Assembly: GCF_014633365.1 (NCBI RefSeq)
Contig: NC_068341.1
Location: 23,418,339 to 23,482,338, forward strand
Source of the DNA: Diospyros lotus
Lineage: Eukaryota > Streptophyta > Magnoliopsida > Ericales > Ebenaceae
Direction of reading: 5' to 3'
Length of the DNA: 64,000 bases
Shown here: positions 47,701 to 62,700 of the stretch, one piece after another
Position numbering within the stretch: the stretch's first letter is position 1
Layout of the letters: the number at the start of each line of letters is the position of its first letter
The notes under the pieces: generated by a model
The model's database searches: none
What the model was told of the DNA's origin: nothing
What the model saw: the letters and a program-made list of their open reading frames with translations, nothing else
Made by a program: the position numbers and the translations under genes

Positions 47701-50700
47701 TCTTACTTGAAGCGTTTTGAGGAGCTGAGGTCATTGATGAGTGACAATGACCCCCACCTGTCGAAGGTTATTTTGTTTCCAGCTTCCTTAGTGGCCTCAA
47801 TGAGGACTTGCGAAGTTGCGACCGATGGTGAAAATGATAAGGCCTCGGACGGTGGAACAAGCAGCTGAGAGTGCCAAGCTGCAGGAGTTGGTGGTTGAGG
47901 CCCTTATGAAAAAGCAGAGGCAGCAACAGAAGATGACCACCGGTGGAAATTGGCAACAAGGGGGGAGCAGTAAAGGAACTTACAGAGATCCGACTAAAGG
48001 AGGAAGAAATATTGGTGGTCCATATCAGGGGGGACAGGTGGAGGAGACTAAGAAGCTTCCTGGCACATGTTACAGGTGCAGGGATAGGTACTATCCAGGG
48101 GCACCAATGCAAACACCAACTATTGCTGCTGGAAGGAGACAGGGATGGTGAACTGGATGCGGAAGAAGTAGAAGAGTTCAGGGAAACTAGAGGGGAGAAC
48201 GATGGAGAAATATCCCTCCATGCCCTCAAGGGGATTACCAACAACAAGATAATTAAGGTGGAAAGGAAGGTGAAGGAAGGCAGCCTGTCAATTCTGATTG
48301 ACAGTGGGAGCACCCATAGTTTCCTTGACAATAGCACCGCTAGAAAGCTTAAGTGCCAACTCACTGGGACACCACCCTTGAGTGTGGTCATTGCTAATGG
48401 AAACCGAGTGTTGAGCAATTCGGCCTGCCTGGGTTTCATATGGTAAATGCATGAAGAAGAGTTTGAGGCAGACCTTAGATTACTGCAATTAGGAGGTTGT
48501 GATGTGGTGTTAGGAGTGGATTGGATGAAGGGGGTGAGCCCCATAAGCTTTGATTTCAACCGAATGGAAGTCTCATTTGAAAAAGAAGGGAAGAGGATGA
48601 CGCTTACTAGCGGGCAAGAGGTTGCGACCTGCAAGATGATCACAGGTAAGAGGTTGCAGAGAGTCCTCAAGAGCAAATGGAATCAGTTCACACAACTGTT
48701 CTCCATTGTGGCAGTGGAAGAGCTTCCTGATGAAGGGGGGCAAGGGGAGCTGCGACTCACTGTCTGCCACCGGCATAGGAGTGACGACCAGGTATGCACA
48801 TTACCCTTTATTGATGAATTGTTGGCAGACTTTAAGGACCTCTTTGTGGAACCTAAGACCCTTCCTCCTAACCGAACTTTGGACCATGTCATTAACCTAA
48901 AACCAAATGTGGGGCCCATCAATGTCAGATCCTACCGTTATGCCCCCATCCAAAAAAATGAAATCGAAAGAATGGTAAAAGAGATGTTGAGCCAATCCTT
49001 CATTAGACCAAGCCAAAGCCCATTTGCTTCCCCTATCCTATTGGTAAAGAAAAAAGATGGCACTTGGCGTTTTTGTGTAGATTATCGCCAACTTAACTCC
49101 CTAACCATCAAAGACAAGTTCCCCATTCCCCTTGTTAAAGACCTTATGGATGAATTACACCAGGCCAAGTTCTTTTCCAAGTTAGATTTGCGCTCGGGCT
49201 ATCACCAAATAAGGATGAAGCCCGAGGATATCCACAAAACGGCCTTCTGCACACACCATGGTCATTTTGAGTTCTTGGTGATGCCCTTTGGGCTCACCAA
49301 TGCCCCAGCCACTTTCCAATCTCTAATGAACCAGATATTTGAGCCCTATTTAAGGAAGTTCATCCTTGTATTCTTTGATGACATCCTTGTTTATAGCCCC
49401 ACCTTGGACCAACACCTAAACCACCCAAGAACCACTCTTGAGGGCCTTAGAAGAAACCAGCTATTTATCAAAAAATCTAAATGTGCATTTGGTCAAAACC
49501 AAGTGGAATACTTGGGACACTTAATTTCAGAAGAAGGAATCAGCACCGATCCCAGCAAGGTGGAGGCCATGCTTAACTGGCCAAAACCCACTACAATAAG
49601 GGCTCTTAGAGGATTTTTGGGGCTGACTGGCTATTACTGCAGATTTGTTAAGGGGTATGGAATCTTGAGCAAACCACTTACTAACCTGTTAAAGAAGGGA
49701 AACTTCCAGTGGGGGCCGGAGGCAGACTCTGCCTTCGAAGGGCTGAAGTTGGCAGTAAGCAGGGTTCTCGCACTTGGGCTGCCGGACTTCAACAAGCCCT
49801 TCGTGCTAGAGACGGATGCTTGCGAAGTGGGGATAGGCGCGGTATTGATGCAGGATGGAAGACCATTGGCCTTTCTGAGCCAAGCCCTCAGTCCTAGACA
49901 CTTGGGGCTTAGTGTTTATGAGAAGGAGTTCTTGGCTGTCTTGATGACTGTTGAAAAGTGGCGCCATTATTTGGAGGCGAGAAGGTTTAGCATCAAGACG
50001 GATCACGAGTCCCTGAAGTTCTTGCTCCAACAAAAGCTTCAATCCCAACTCCAAAGGAAAGGGATGACCAAGCTAATGGGTTTGGACTACTCAATTCAAT
50101 ACAAGAAAGGGAAGGAGAACCTAGCAGCGGATGCATTGTCCAGGTGTCAAGAAGAAGCCAGATCAGGCTGCCATGACTGTGGTAATTCCTGAATGGTGTA
50201 AAGAGGTGGTGGATAGCTATGAGGGAGACAACCGTATTCAGGGCCTGCTGGAAAAATTGGCTCTGGGAAGCGGGGAGACAGAAGGCTATACGATGAGAGA
50301 TGGGCTGCTGAGGTATAAGGGTCGGATAGTAATAGGCCACAAGGAGGAGCTTAAGAGTAAAATTCTGCAGTCACTTCATGAGTCTCCTATAGGGGGACAT
50401 TCGGGCGTCCAAAACACCTACTTGAGGGTGAGGCAGCTATTCTACTGGCTCGGACTAAGGGAAACGGTCAAAAGGTTTGTCTTGGGGTGTGACACATGTA
50501 AGAGGTGCAAACATGAGAACGTGGCATACCCCGATCTTCTTCAACCATTGCCCATTCCAGAACAGTCATGGACAAGTGTGTCCATGGATTTCATCGAGGG
50601 ACTGCCACATTCGGAGGGCAAGGACTATATAATGGTGATTGTCGATAGGTTCACTAAGTTTGCACACTTTGTGGGACTAGCACACCCTTACACGGCTCAG

Positions 50701-53700
50701 GAGGTGGCCCGGGCATTCACTGACCGGGTAGTTGCCATGCATGGGGTCCCTAAGACCATCATATCCGACCGGGATAAGATCTTTACCAGCCACTTTTGGA
50801 GGGAGTTGATGAAAAATATGGGCATGAAACTCAATCTATCGACTGCATACCACCCTCAATCGGATGGGCAGACCGAAAGGGTGAACCAAAGTCTCGAAAC
50901 CTACCTCCGTTGCGTGTGTTTGCTGCAGCCCAAGGATTGGCATAGGTGGCTAGCTCTAGCTCAGTGGTGATACAATTCTAGCCACCACACATCAATAAAG
51001 ATGTCACCCTTTGAAGCTGTATTTGGGTTTAAGCCTCCAATTCTACCAGCCATCGAAGATTGTACCTCAGCTGCTACAGTTGAAGAGTATTTCCAGCAAA
51101 GGAGAGGGGTGATACAACAACTCAAATAAGAGTTGGCATCAGCCCAAAACCGGGTGAAGCAGCAGGCTGATAGGAGGACGACTAACAGAGAATTCGGAGT
51201 GGGAGATAATGTCTATCTACGGCTAAGGTACCCTCACCTTAAATCCATTTCTCAAGGCCTGGTCTCTAAACTCAGCCCTAAATACTTTGGGCCTTTTCCC
51301 ATAACGGCTAGGATTAGCAAGGTGGCTTATCGTTTACAACTTCTCGAAGGATCCCACATTCACCCAGTCTTCCATGTTTCCCTATTAAAGAAGTCAACAG
51401 GGTAGGAACAGGTGAACCCGAGGTTGCCTGCGTTACCTAAGGAGAAGGAAGTCACAAGGGAGCCAGAGGCCATATTGGATAGAAGAGTCATCTACCATCA
51501 AGGGGCTCCTCTTATGCAGGTGCTAGTCAGGTGGCAAGGAGAATCAGGAAAGGAAGACACCTGGGAGTACCTTCCCCAGTTACTACAACAATTTCCCCGG
51601 ACTGCCAGCCTCCTAAATATTTCTTGAGGACAAGAAATCGCTGAAGGGAAGGGCATTGTCACGGAACCATGCCAAGTTTTGCTGTGGATTTATTTTTTCC
51701 TGATATGTCTTTAATTGCTTGCTATGTTTCTTTATTATTCCATAGAATTCTCTTTTATTCCAGCTACTAGTTAGTTAGATAGAATATCCAACTGTAAAGG
51801 TGTTTGGGATAGGACAAAATAGTTGGTTACGGGAGCTGCAATCTGCTATGGCAGCCCCCTAGGATAGCTATATAAGCCCAAACGGCTCCTGAGAATGGTT
51901 ATCGAGAATCAATCAACAAATTCCAGATTTACTCCCTGCATTCTCTCTCTATCTCCTAAACTATTCTCTCCCTCAATCTTCTTCTTCTCTCTAAACCTTT
52001 CTCTTCTACTACCATCCCCTAACCAATTCTAATACACCTCGGGCGGAAGTTGACAGTAGTCTCAGCGACTGTGACACTGATGAATGTCTCGCTTCATCCC
52101 AACCCAATATACGTTGGTTGAGATCCGCTTATATGTCTTGAGAAAGCCGGAATGGCCCCCTAACTTGCCCATCGTGACCCTTCTTCAGCATCAGGGGAGT
52201 TAAAGTAGAGCCTTTAGGAAGATACAACTTCCCTTTAAACAGTAAATGACCATCCACCCATGCAAAATTTGGGTTGCTGGAGGGATTAGATTGTACCTCT
52301 CTAATGATTTGTTGGAGTTTATTATTTTCCTCCACCTCCTCCTTTTTCAGATGATCCAACTGTAAGACTTGAGGAATGATGAGTGCCATCAATATGACAA
52401 GGGAGTGAAGGTGTGAGAGTGCATCAGCTACCTGGTTCTCTAAACCGGGGTGATATTGAATCTCAAAATCATACCCCATTAGCTTCACCACCCATTTTTG
52501 ACATTTCGGGCTGACCAACCTCTACTCCATCAAAAATTAAAGGCTTCGCTAATCATTCCGAATAACGAATTTTCACCCCAACGGATAATGCCTCCACTTC
52601 TTCATTACGAATACAATCACCATCAACTCTTTCTCGTACACTGATTTATTCCGACTCATCAGGTTTACGGCGTGACTAAATAAAGCAAGTGGTCGCTGCT
52701 CTTGCATCAAAACTGCCCTTAACCCATACCTCGAAGCATCCATCTTCGCAATGAACTCTTTTGAGAAGCCAGGTAAGTCTAACACCGGCAACTTTGTCAT
52801 AGCCCTTTTCAGTTATTGAAATGCTTGCTCTAATAGCTCATCCCAATAGAAGTTATCTTTTCGGAGACATTCTGTCAACGACCACGCCAATTTGCCATAA
52901 TTCCTCACAAACCTTCAGTAATACCCCATAAGGCCTAAGAAGCTTCGAAGTTCGTGTAGAGATTGGGGGCTGGGCCACTCCATAACAACCTTTATATTAG
53001 CATTATTAGCAGCTACACCTTGTGAAATAACATGTCCCAAATACTCAATCTCCCTCTACCCAAATTGGCTTTTTTTTTTGCATTGGCATACAGCTGATGG
53101 GCTATTAGGACCCGTAATACGCACCTCAAATGCTCCTTGTGTACTGCCACACTCTTACTATAGACAAAAATGTCATCAAAAATACCAAGACAAACTATCT
53201 CAAATGCTCAAAAATCTCATTCATCAAGGACTGGAATGTGGCAGGTGAGTTTGTTAATCCAAACGGCATCACCATAAATTCAAAATGACCTTCATGTGTC
53301 CAAACAGATGTTTTTGGAATATCATCAGGTGTGATACGTATCTAATGATACCCTGACTTCAAATCCAACTTAGAAAAAAACTGCAGCCCTATTTAGTTCA
53401 TCTAAGAGTTCTTCAATGACTAAGATTGGAAATTTATCGGGGATAGTTATCTTGTTTAAAGCCTTATAGTCCATGCAAAATCTCCACCCACCATCCTTCT
53501 TCTTGACCAACAACATGGGACTGGAAAATGGGCTAATGCTTGGCCTAATAATCCCTGCTGCCAACATCTCCCAAACTAGCTTTTCAATCTCATTTTTCTG
53601 GAGGTGGGGGTAGCGATAAGGTCTCACGCTTACTGGAGAAACCCCAAGTTGCAATGTAATAGTGTGGTCCCGCCTCCGGTGTGGGGGAAGCCCACACGGT

Positions 53701-56700
53701 TCCTCAAAGACTTCCTTAAATTTTGTTAACACCTCTTGTAGGCTGTCAGGAACTTCCACCCTTACTTCCATCAGATCAATAGTCAAATTTCCCAACTCCA
53801 GTAGCACACCCTCTCTATTCTCGCGAAATGCCTTCAACATCGACTTTAAAGATACCAATGTCTTGCTGAGACTAGGATCCCCTTGCAAGGTAACAGTAGT
53901 GTCCCCCACTCGAAATTTCATAACCAACAATCCCCAATCCACTTATGTCAACCTAAGGGTGGCTAACCATTTCATTCCGAGGATAACATCTGAGCTCCCC
54001 CAATTCTAAAGGCAAGAAATCCTCAACTATTTCCACATTTTGCAACTTCAATGTCACCTCCTTACATATTACAACTCCCTGTACTGGCATACCTGAACCC
54101 ATGATCACGCCGTAGTCACGAGTTTGCGTTCGTGGCAACCTCAACTTCTGTACCAAATCAACCGCTATAAAATTGTGGGAGGCTCCACTATCAATTAAGA
54201 CTACCACGTCCAGCCCTCCAACTTCCCCTTTTACCTTCACCATCTGTGGCGAAGTTAGGCCTACCATGGAGTTCAACAACAATTCCACCATTTCACCCTC
54301 CTTAATCATGTCCTCCGATTTGTCCAACTTCTCCACTCTCTCCGCTTCTCCCATCAATCCCTTTTCTTCCTTCTCTTCTTCATATATGACCATCTCCTAT
54401 AATTCCTTATTCTTGCATTTGTGCCCAATCATGTATTTTTCATCACAACGAAAACATAATCCCTTCACACATTTGTCTTGCAACTCGCTTTAACTAAGTT
54501 GTTTGAAAGGTGAGCTGTTTTACTTTCCAACGACCGGAGACCGATATGAGGGGGTTGGGCTGAGTGTCACAAATTTGGAGGGAAGATTCAAAGGTAGAGA
54601 AATCGCAATTCTATGATAATTTGGGATCGGGGTTGAAGGGGCCTTACCTTTATTTGGCTCAAACCCGAAATTACTTGGATAATTTGATTTTGTTCCTCAA
54701 TCCATTAGGCCTACTCCATGATCTGCTCCAGGCTAACAAGCCATAACGCCCTAATCTCTGCCCTTATGTCCGGCTTTAGCCCATTGATGAAATGTCCTTC
54801 TAGCATGGCCTCGGACATCTCTTCGATCGGTGATGCCAGAGTCTCGAAGCAAAGACGGTAATCCTTGACGATTCCTCACTGCCGGAGAGCTAAAAATCTC
54901 TCCTCCATCGTGCCTTCTTGTGTGGACCGAAATCGATTCCTCAACAACCCCTTGAGTTCCTCCCAACTCCTCACCATTCTTCTCTTATGTTCCCACTGAA
55001 ACCATGAAAAAGCAGCACTTTCAAGACAAAGGGCTGCAGAATCCAATTTCTTCGCGTCCGTTAACTGATTCACAGCAAAATGACATTTGACCCTGAAGAC
55101 CCACCCATCTAGATCTTCTCCCTCGAAGAGTGGCATCTCCAATTGCCTACTTCGTATTTCTGACCTCCAAAATCCATCGGATCCACTGCCTACGTTCCCA
55201 CTCTTCCCTCCAAGATCCAACGTGACCTCCGAGGTAAGGGAGGAATCCATGGGTTTATTTTCCCCACTCTACTTCCCCTTCCAACCCTTTCTCTTGCTAC
55301 TCCCATTTCTCTATCAAGAGATTGAATTGGTCCAACATCACTGCCATATTCTTCTCTATATTTTGCACCCTCTGGAATTCAGTTTTCATTGAATCCAATC
55401 CGGCCTACAATCCCTCCATTCACCCCTCTATTTGTTGTTGGTAACTTTCCAGAATCACATCAAAATTATTGGAATATTAGAACTCAGTTTCTCTCTTACT
55501 CTCAAATCTCTCCCTACATTTTTGTTAGTTTTCTCCCTCATTTTTGTCTATTCTCACTACAATTCTGTCTGTTTCTCCCTCAATTCTTCCTATTTCTCTC
55601 TCAATTTTGATTCTATCTTCAAAGTAAACATTAGTTAGGACTATGATCCTGATAGGTTCTAAATTGAGTAGATCAAAACTGAATATTTGGAATTGCAATT
55701 TAGTATAAAATAAAAGTGTAAATGATGTCATTATGAGACTTGGAGATCAATTTATCTTAAGAAAATATTAGTTTAGATATCTAGGATCAATTATTCAAAA
55801 ATAAGGGGAGATTTTGGAAGATGTTACTAATAGAATTAAGGCAGGATGGTGAAAGTTTAGAAGTGCATCCAGAATTTTATATGATTGGAAAATCCCTTTA
55901 AAGCTAATAGTAAATTTTATTAGGCAGGTATAAGATCATATTTTTTGTATGGCTCAAAACGTTGGGTTGTTAAATACCAAATACATTCAAAATACAAGCA
56001 TAATTGAGTTGAAAATGTTATGATAGATGTTTGATCATATGAGAAACAACAAAACAAGAATGAGAAGATATATAACAAGGTTGGAGTCATGTTTATTGAA
56101 GATTACATAAGGGAGATGCAATTAAGATAGTTTGGACAGGGAAGATTGATGGGTGAATCTGTGAGGCTAATGGGTAAAATTAAGAAAGTTTATAGCAAAG
56201 AGGGAAAGAAAACAAAAAAAAAAATTGTTCTTAAACATGAAATAGGATATAATGACAGTAGAGAAACTATGGCCATGGATAGAGATGGATATAGGTCTAG
56301 AATTCATGTAGCCTACCCCACCTACTGAGTTAAGGCATGCAATTTTTGTTGTATGTTAAATAGAGATGATCAGTCAGCTAGAATCATGTAGCCGACTCCA
56401 TCTAATGGGATTAAGACTTGGTATATTGTTATTGTTTTATTATGTTGAATGACATTTTCTTTTTTAATGATTATATATTGGATTATGTTTGTATATCACT
56501 TTTATGGATTTAAGGGTATTTTTTGTTGGTTTTGTGGGGGTTTTTTTTATATATTTTATAGGTAGATTGAATTATTATTTGGATTAGTGACACTTCCTTT
56601 TTGATAATTTTTATGTATTTTCAATTATTGTTTTCATAGATGGTACTATTAAAATAACAAAAAGTATTATTCTTTGTTGAATCCTTAATGTATGCATATC

Positions 56701-59700
56701 CTTATTTTATTCAAATCATTGTATCTCATATTGATTCCCATATCTATATCCATACCCATCCTTCTAGCTGCATACTTAATACACTCATCAAACGTGGAGT
56801 CCAATTCCATTCTCCACTAGTGTCTTTATCCAAAATCTTCAAAATTTAAAGATTCAATTGTCACGACCAGCTAGTTATTTTCTGTAGACTGTATTCATTT
56901 GCAAAAGAGTAGTTATTGCTTTTATTTTCATATTAGTGTCAGTTATGGAGTAATCAAGGAGCAATTACCTGTAGTGGAGAACTAGTAACTGCTCTGTAAA
57001 GATTGTGGATAGCTTATATATAAAGCTATACACCTCTTGGTTGAGATTATGCATGGATGATAATTAAAGAGTTCTCTTTCCCTTTGCAATTCTCCCTTAA
57101 ACTCTCTCTCAGTTTCTCCCTTTCTCTCTCTTTGTTCCTCCCTACGTGCTGTCTATTTCTCCTTCATATCTCTCCGTTTTGCCCCCCTTATTCTGTCTGA
57201 TCCTCCCCCATTTCTCTCTATTTCTCCCTCAATTCCATTTCTATCTTCAAAGGCCAGGGTCCTGAAAAATTGGTGTCAGAGCAGTCCAATTCTTGGCTGG
57301 ATTTAGGCATTCCCGACCAAACTTTTGAAGGCGAGTTAGACAAGCCGAATTTTTGGGAGAAGATCAAAGGTAGTTACCGATTTCTAGAAGTGGCTTAGAG
57401 GCAGTTACCAAGTTACTGGAAGCAATCACAGTCGTTGTCAGAATGAAGTTAAAAGAATTGGACTGAGGAAATGGCAGAAGGGACCCTCACGAACATTGAC
57501 ACCAACACTACCACTCAAGAAGTTATGCAGTCACTAGAGAAAGAAGTGGCTAAAATCAACCAAAAGTTGCACAAGATTTTGATTCAATTTTCAAAGAAGT
57601 TTCGGGTTAGTATTACAGTTGAATTATTTTCTAAGGAATACTCTGATTCGTTAAAAGGAGAAGTTTTGGAAAGAGATGCACAAGATAACTATCTCAGAAG
57701 TTCTTATCATGAGATGATTGATTCAGACAATCAATCTTCAGGATTGAAAGATGTCAACTTCTTGAGATTGAGAAAGAAGGTTCTAAGAATACTGCTTCTT
57801 TGTCTGCTCCAAAGAAGGCTGTGTCGTTCGTAGCTTTGGTTCAAGTAGGCATCAAGTAGGTTAAGATAATTCCAGGAGGAGAATATCTTACTGCTGTTTT
57901 TCTTTTTGATCTTAACCAATATGACAGTCTTTCTATCATTCCAAGTGGTGTAGACCAATTTTTGGTGTTGGTTTTGGCAGAAAAGGTTGCTATTGGAATA
58001 CTTACTGCTAAAACCAACTGGCGTGATTACTACATGAAGGTCAAGGATTCTGCACCCTACAATCTAGGAAGGATGAATTGGATAATGAAAGCAGGGATAG
58101 GAAGAAGAAGTGAGGTGAGATGTTGAGATTTCTCAAGGATAAGAAATATTTTAAGGGGGAGGGAATGTCACAACCAACTATTTATTTTCTTCTTCTTCTT
58201 TTTTTCTGTAGATTGTATTATTTTGCAAAAGAGTAGTTATTGCCTTTATTTTCATATTAGCGTCAATTATGGAGTAATTAAGGAACAGTTACCTGTAGTG
58301 GAGAAGTGGTAACTGCTTTGTAAAGCCATACACCTCTTGGCCGAGATTATGGATGGATGACAATTAAAGATTTTTCTTTCCCTCTGCAATTTTCCCTTAC
58401 TCTCTCTCTCAGTTTCTCTCTTTCTCGGTTTCTCTCTATTTGCTGTCTATTTCTCCTTCATATCTCTCAGTTTTCCCCCTTCTTCTATCTCATCCTCCCC
58501 TATTTCTCCCTCAATTCCATTTCTATCTTCAAAGGAAATCACAAGTTAGGGCTAGGGTCCTAACAGAACCTTTATAAGTTGTTTTTTCGTAAATCAAAAT
58601 TATTATTCATGCCTTATGTTGTCTCATCCAGCAATACAATATTGCTTATAAATAGACACACCAAAGTACTTCATATTGGATGTACTTTGTGAGTCTCATT
58701 CATAAGATGAGCAAAGAGGTGCATACTCAATGCAAATCCTTAATTGTAATTTAGAAAGTCTTAATATCTACTTTATAAGTCCTACCACACATTTCTTCTT
58801 GACGATGCATGTCCATAATACCTCATATATAAGTAATCTATACTCCTTATTTCTATAAGACCTTCCACAAGATTTCTTTAGGCACCCTATCGTAGGCTCT
58901 TTTTTTTTTTTTTTTTTTGTGAAATCAATAAATACTATCTTAGGACCTTTCCATTAATCATAACAAGGAGATAGATTCCATTGTTTAGCTACTCCAGACC
59001 TTTCCACTATCCATTTCAATCCACATTCGGTTAGTCCAATGTCTTATGCAGCATACTTTTTCCTTGAAAATAGCTTCTTTTTCACCTTTTAAATCACACC
59101 ATCTGATTCTTAGGCTTCCTTTTGTCATTTTTCCTCCATTTTTTGATACAGATATCAAGGACCATAGGTCTATACTGAGTGGCCAAGCATTCTGCCAGTA
59201 TAACTTGACAATTCTTAGAACATAAGCAGTTCTCATGTCTTAAAAGAAAGTAGTGCCAGGTTAGTGTTTGCAAATTTTAAGATCTAAACAATACTTATAG
59301 TTTGCAAATACCATTGAATTGTGAAACAACTTAAAGGGTTCAGTTTTAATGGCTTACTTGTATTATCAAACAGGAAATTACTCTTGCTACAGTACATTGT
59401 CCCTTATGTACTAATATAATTATACAAAAGTGAGTGAATGCAAAAAATAAGGTTTCTGGCATTAGTCAACTAGAATGAGAGGAATATAACAACTGTTAAT
59501 CTCCATGGAAATTGCAAATATAAAGATTGTCCTTACATGCATTTTTTCTAAAGGACAGATCATCACAGTTATATTAACTAGAAAGAACTGATATAATCAC
59601 CATACCCATAACTAACATTCTAACTTGAACACTTATACAGAGAAATAGATAAAAAGTAGATTATCTGTACCTAGAGGTAGCGGGACATTATTATCAGTAT

Positions 59701-62700
59701 ATATAAGAAAATTGCAACAATAAACTCACATGCGTTCCAATTTGCCTTTATTAACAAAGAACCCATCATGTTTTATTGCTGAGTTATCAACCTGAAAATA
59801 CTCATCCTGCAGAACAGCAAAACAGAAATGTTAAAATGGTGTTTCTAGAAGAAGCTAAAATCAGATCTGTTAAATAAAGTAGTGCCCAAGATAAACTAAC
59901 CATGCAAAACCTACAGACAAGAGATAAAAGAAACCAACCAGCTCCATATCATCTATGAAAGAATCTTCCGTATCATATTCATCATCAACGGGAACATCAT
60001 TAAGATCTTCCTCATCACTACTATGCTTACCCTGGGAAGTATAAATTCTCACAATTAGCCTATGGAATTTCAGATGACATAAGATTATATAAATATATAT
60101 ATTTGAAAGCCATTGCATCTATTAATGTTTTATACAGTGATCAATGATCATGTATAAGCGTTCTATAGATATTAATATTCAATAGTGCATACCATGTATA
60201 AGCGTTCTATTTTTTCAATAACAGCACTGAAACGACTACCCGGAGGGGCATCCTTTGCCTCATTTTCAGCAGGTTGTCCCTGAAGAGGAAAAAACAATTA
60301 GAAAAGTAAGTAGATGAAGACTGAAGAAAACAAAGTGAGAAACTAGGGCTACAAATGAGCCAAGCCCATAAAAGCTCAGGCTTCTTTGTTAAGAATTTTA
60401 TCAGGCTCAAGCTCGAGCCCAAGCTTGAGTCAAAAGCTCTAGCTTGTTTATTTAAAAGTTTGTTTAGCTTGAGCCTAAGCCCAAGCTTAGCTCATTTATA
60501 TTAAACAAATTTTAAACAAGCTTTAAACGAACTTCATACAACCTTTTTCATAAGTTTTAAATTTAATGGTCATTAATAAGCTTGATTTTAGGCTTGTTTA
60601 TGTAGAACATATAAAATTAGTATATTCTAATGTATTTTTAAATGTTGGATAATATAAATAATATAGCAACAAAAATTATCAACTATAAACAACACACATT
60701 ATTTTAGGTAGCGTTTGTTAAAATGAGTAAGATAAGATTGTATCAAGATAAGGTTGGAATGCTTTCTGGACCAAGATATGGAATGGTCAAGATAAGATTA
60801 GGAAGCATTCTAAAATTTCTATCAAACTGTTTATTAAATTTTTTAGAATGCATTGGAGGACACATACGTCATTTTTTTTTATCTGTAAGGACCAAGATAA
60901 ATTTATTTGGAGGGGGGGAGGGGAAGATAAATTTATCTGAAAAAACCCAGATAAGAAGTCACGTGAGTTCTTTTTCAAGGTTCGCCAAATAAATTTAACA
61001 AACACAATGGAAAGCACTTTTGTCTGGAATGTTTTCTATATCCCACTTTTTCCAATCTATATCTTGGTTAACAAACACTACCTTAAAATAGACTCTAAGC
61101 AAGCATATAAACTAGCTTATAAACAACCTTATAAGCGAGCTCATAAATGAGCCACGAACGAGCTTGTTCACAAGCACAAACGAGTTGAGCACATTAAAGC
61201 TCAAGCTTGCCTTGTTTACTAAACGACCTTGAATGAGTTGTAGTCAATCCGAGCTTTGAGTTGTTGAAGAGTGGGACCCTATGTGAAACTCTTAGATTTT
61301 ACATGAGATATAATGGCCTTACAAAAGACATGGCCATTAATAGAGATGAGGAGCTATAATTCATTTAACCAACCAGGGATTAAGGCTTGTGATTATGATA
61401 ATAAAGAAGCAATTATTACATCCTAAACAACTAATCCAAAGAAACAGGCCATGCACTTATTGGCATATAAAGCATCAAACGCCATAAGCTCACACAAAAG
61501 CTCAATATTAAAATTGCTATCATGCCTAATGCAACATAAAAGTGTCAATGAAAACTACTATCCTAAGTTGAGTAAGTGATTAAAGTAGCTTCAGGGACAT
61601 ACACAATACCCACTAACCTCATAGAAAATTGGAGAAAATCAAAACCCAGCTCCATATAGTTCATTTACTAACTATAAATCAACATTAGCATGAAGAAATG
61701 CAAGTTTACAGCTCTACATGTTATGTGCTCAATTGATTTGCAGTATTAAGGAACAAAAATATAATGTCCAGGCTGTTGAATAAGCCTGCACAGCAAAAGG
61801 AAACTCAAAAGCCACCATTCAGTTGTTAGTTTAAGCCCTTGGAATTCTTTTAACTCAATGACTCACTGGCTCACCGGAAAGCTATAAATTTATTAAGTTG
61901 AAAATGACAACAATCAAGATCAGTATGTATTCTTATGTCCAGAACAACCTGCAGAAAATCATAGCTCATTCAACCACTGCAATCAAGCACAACTTTTCAC
62001 ACACTCAAATATGGAAGCACAAGTTTAGTAAAGTTGAACAGAAGTTTAACTTAACAATGGTTTTTCCATGTAACTGGTTGTAACATCCATCCAAAAATGA
62101 ACATTTCATCCATGACCCAAGAACAAATGCTGCCAGTCATGCACTAATGGTTGCCACATCAGTGCATTACTTTATGAGCAATGATTTTTAGCAACTCCAT
62201 GCTTAATTTGCTAAATATCCAATAAAACTAGCTAATCTATGTTTAATCATGACGCTCAAACTCAATTATCAGACTATCAAATACACCTATGAGAAAAGAG
62301 TATTTCCTACTTCAAGTATTACCAACAAATCAATTAGAAACCAACAGACACCAGTTGGATTTGATCATGCATCTAAAATAGTAAAGAGGCATGCCCGAGT
62401 AAAACCATCACTTTTCCAAAGCTAAAATGCTATCAACTCTACAACATGGCTCCCACAAGGAACTGCCACAAGCATGCAGCATTTCAATTGGACCTCCAAT
62501 GTTGTATTAAACAACTTAGCTCCAACGAGGAAATCCCAAAATTTTCAGTATTCAAGACTTCAATTGGAGTTATCTATTGCTAATTTACAAACAGAAAACA
62601 GCTTGATATCCATTCAGTTATAGTACATTGCTCATGTAATCAGAACTGGTCCAGAAATCTCTTCTACGCAACTTGTTTCCTAAAAAACAAATATCGACAC

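Larger units (their letters stand above)
46531..52076 (+). mobile_element. Nested Ty3/gypsy chromovirus with ~420-bp LTRs
   Basis: LTRs 46531-46949 and 51657-52076 start TGTCACGGAACC and end GACTRTGACA. They differ at roughly 15 sites by eye. Target duplication CTGAT lies at 46526-46530 and 52077-52081. Primer site TGGTATCAGAGC (46952-46963) and polypurine tract GAAGGGAAGGG (about 51643-51653) are present. Pol is nearly complete but has frameshifts and stops. It was inserted into the integrase region of the outer minus-strand gypsy and runs antisense to the host gene. Confidence 0.93.
45068..55440 (-). mobile_element. Outer Ty3/gypsy chromovirus, decayed, split by a nested gypsy
   Basis: On the minus strand, in order: gag (about 55440-54760), zinc-knuckle and protease (54490-53953), reverse transcriptase (53942 to about 52900), RNase H (52800-52430), integrase start (to 52082), then the nested element, then decayed integrase (46530 to about 45600), chromodomain (45561-45370) and a 3' LTR starting TGTTAGAATCCC at 45370 with a TATATAAAAGG box near 45218. 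The 5' LTR and primer site were not found. Many stops. Same orientation as the host gene. Confidence 0.8.

Noticed and set aside
47768..48676. 302-codon minus-strand ORF
   Set aside because: Antisense to the Gag/protease region of the nested gypsy; no recognisable motif.
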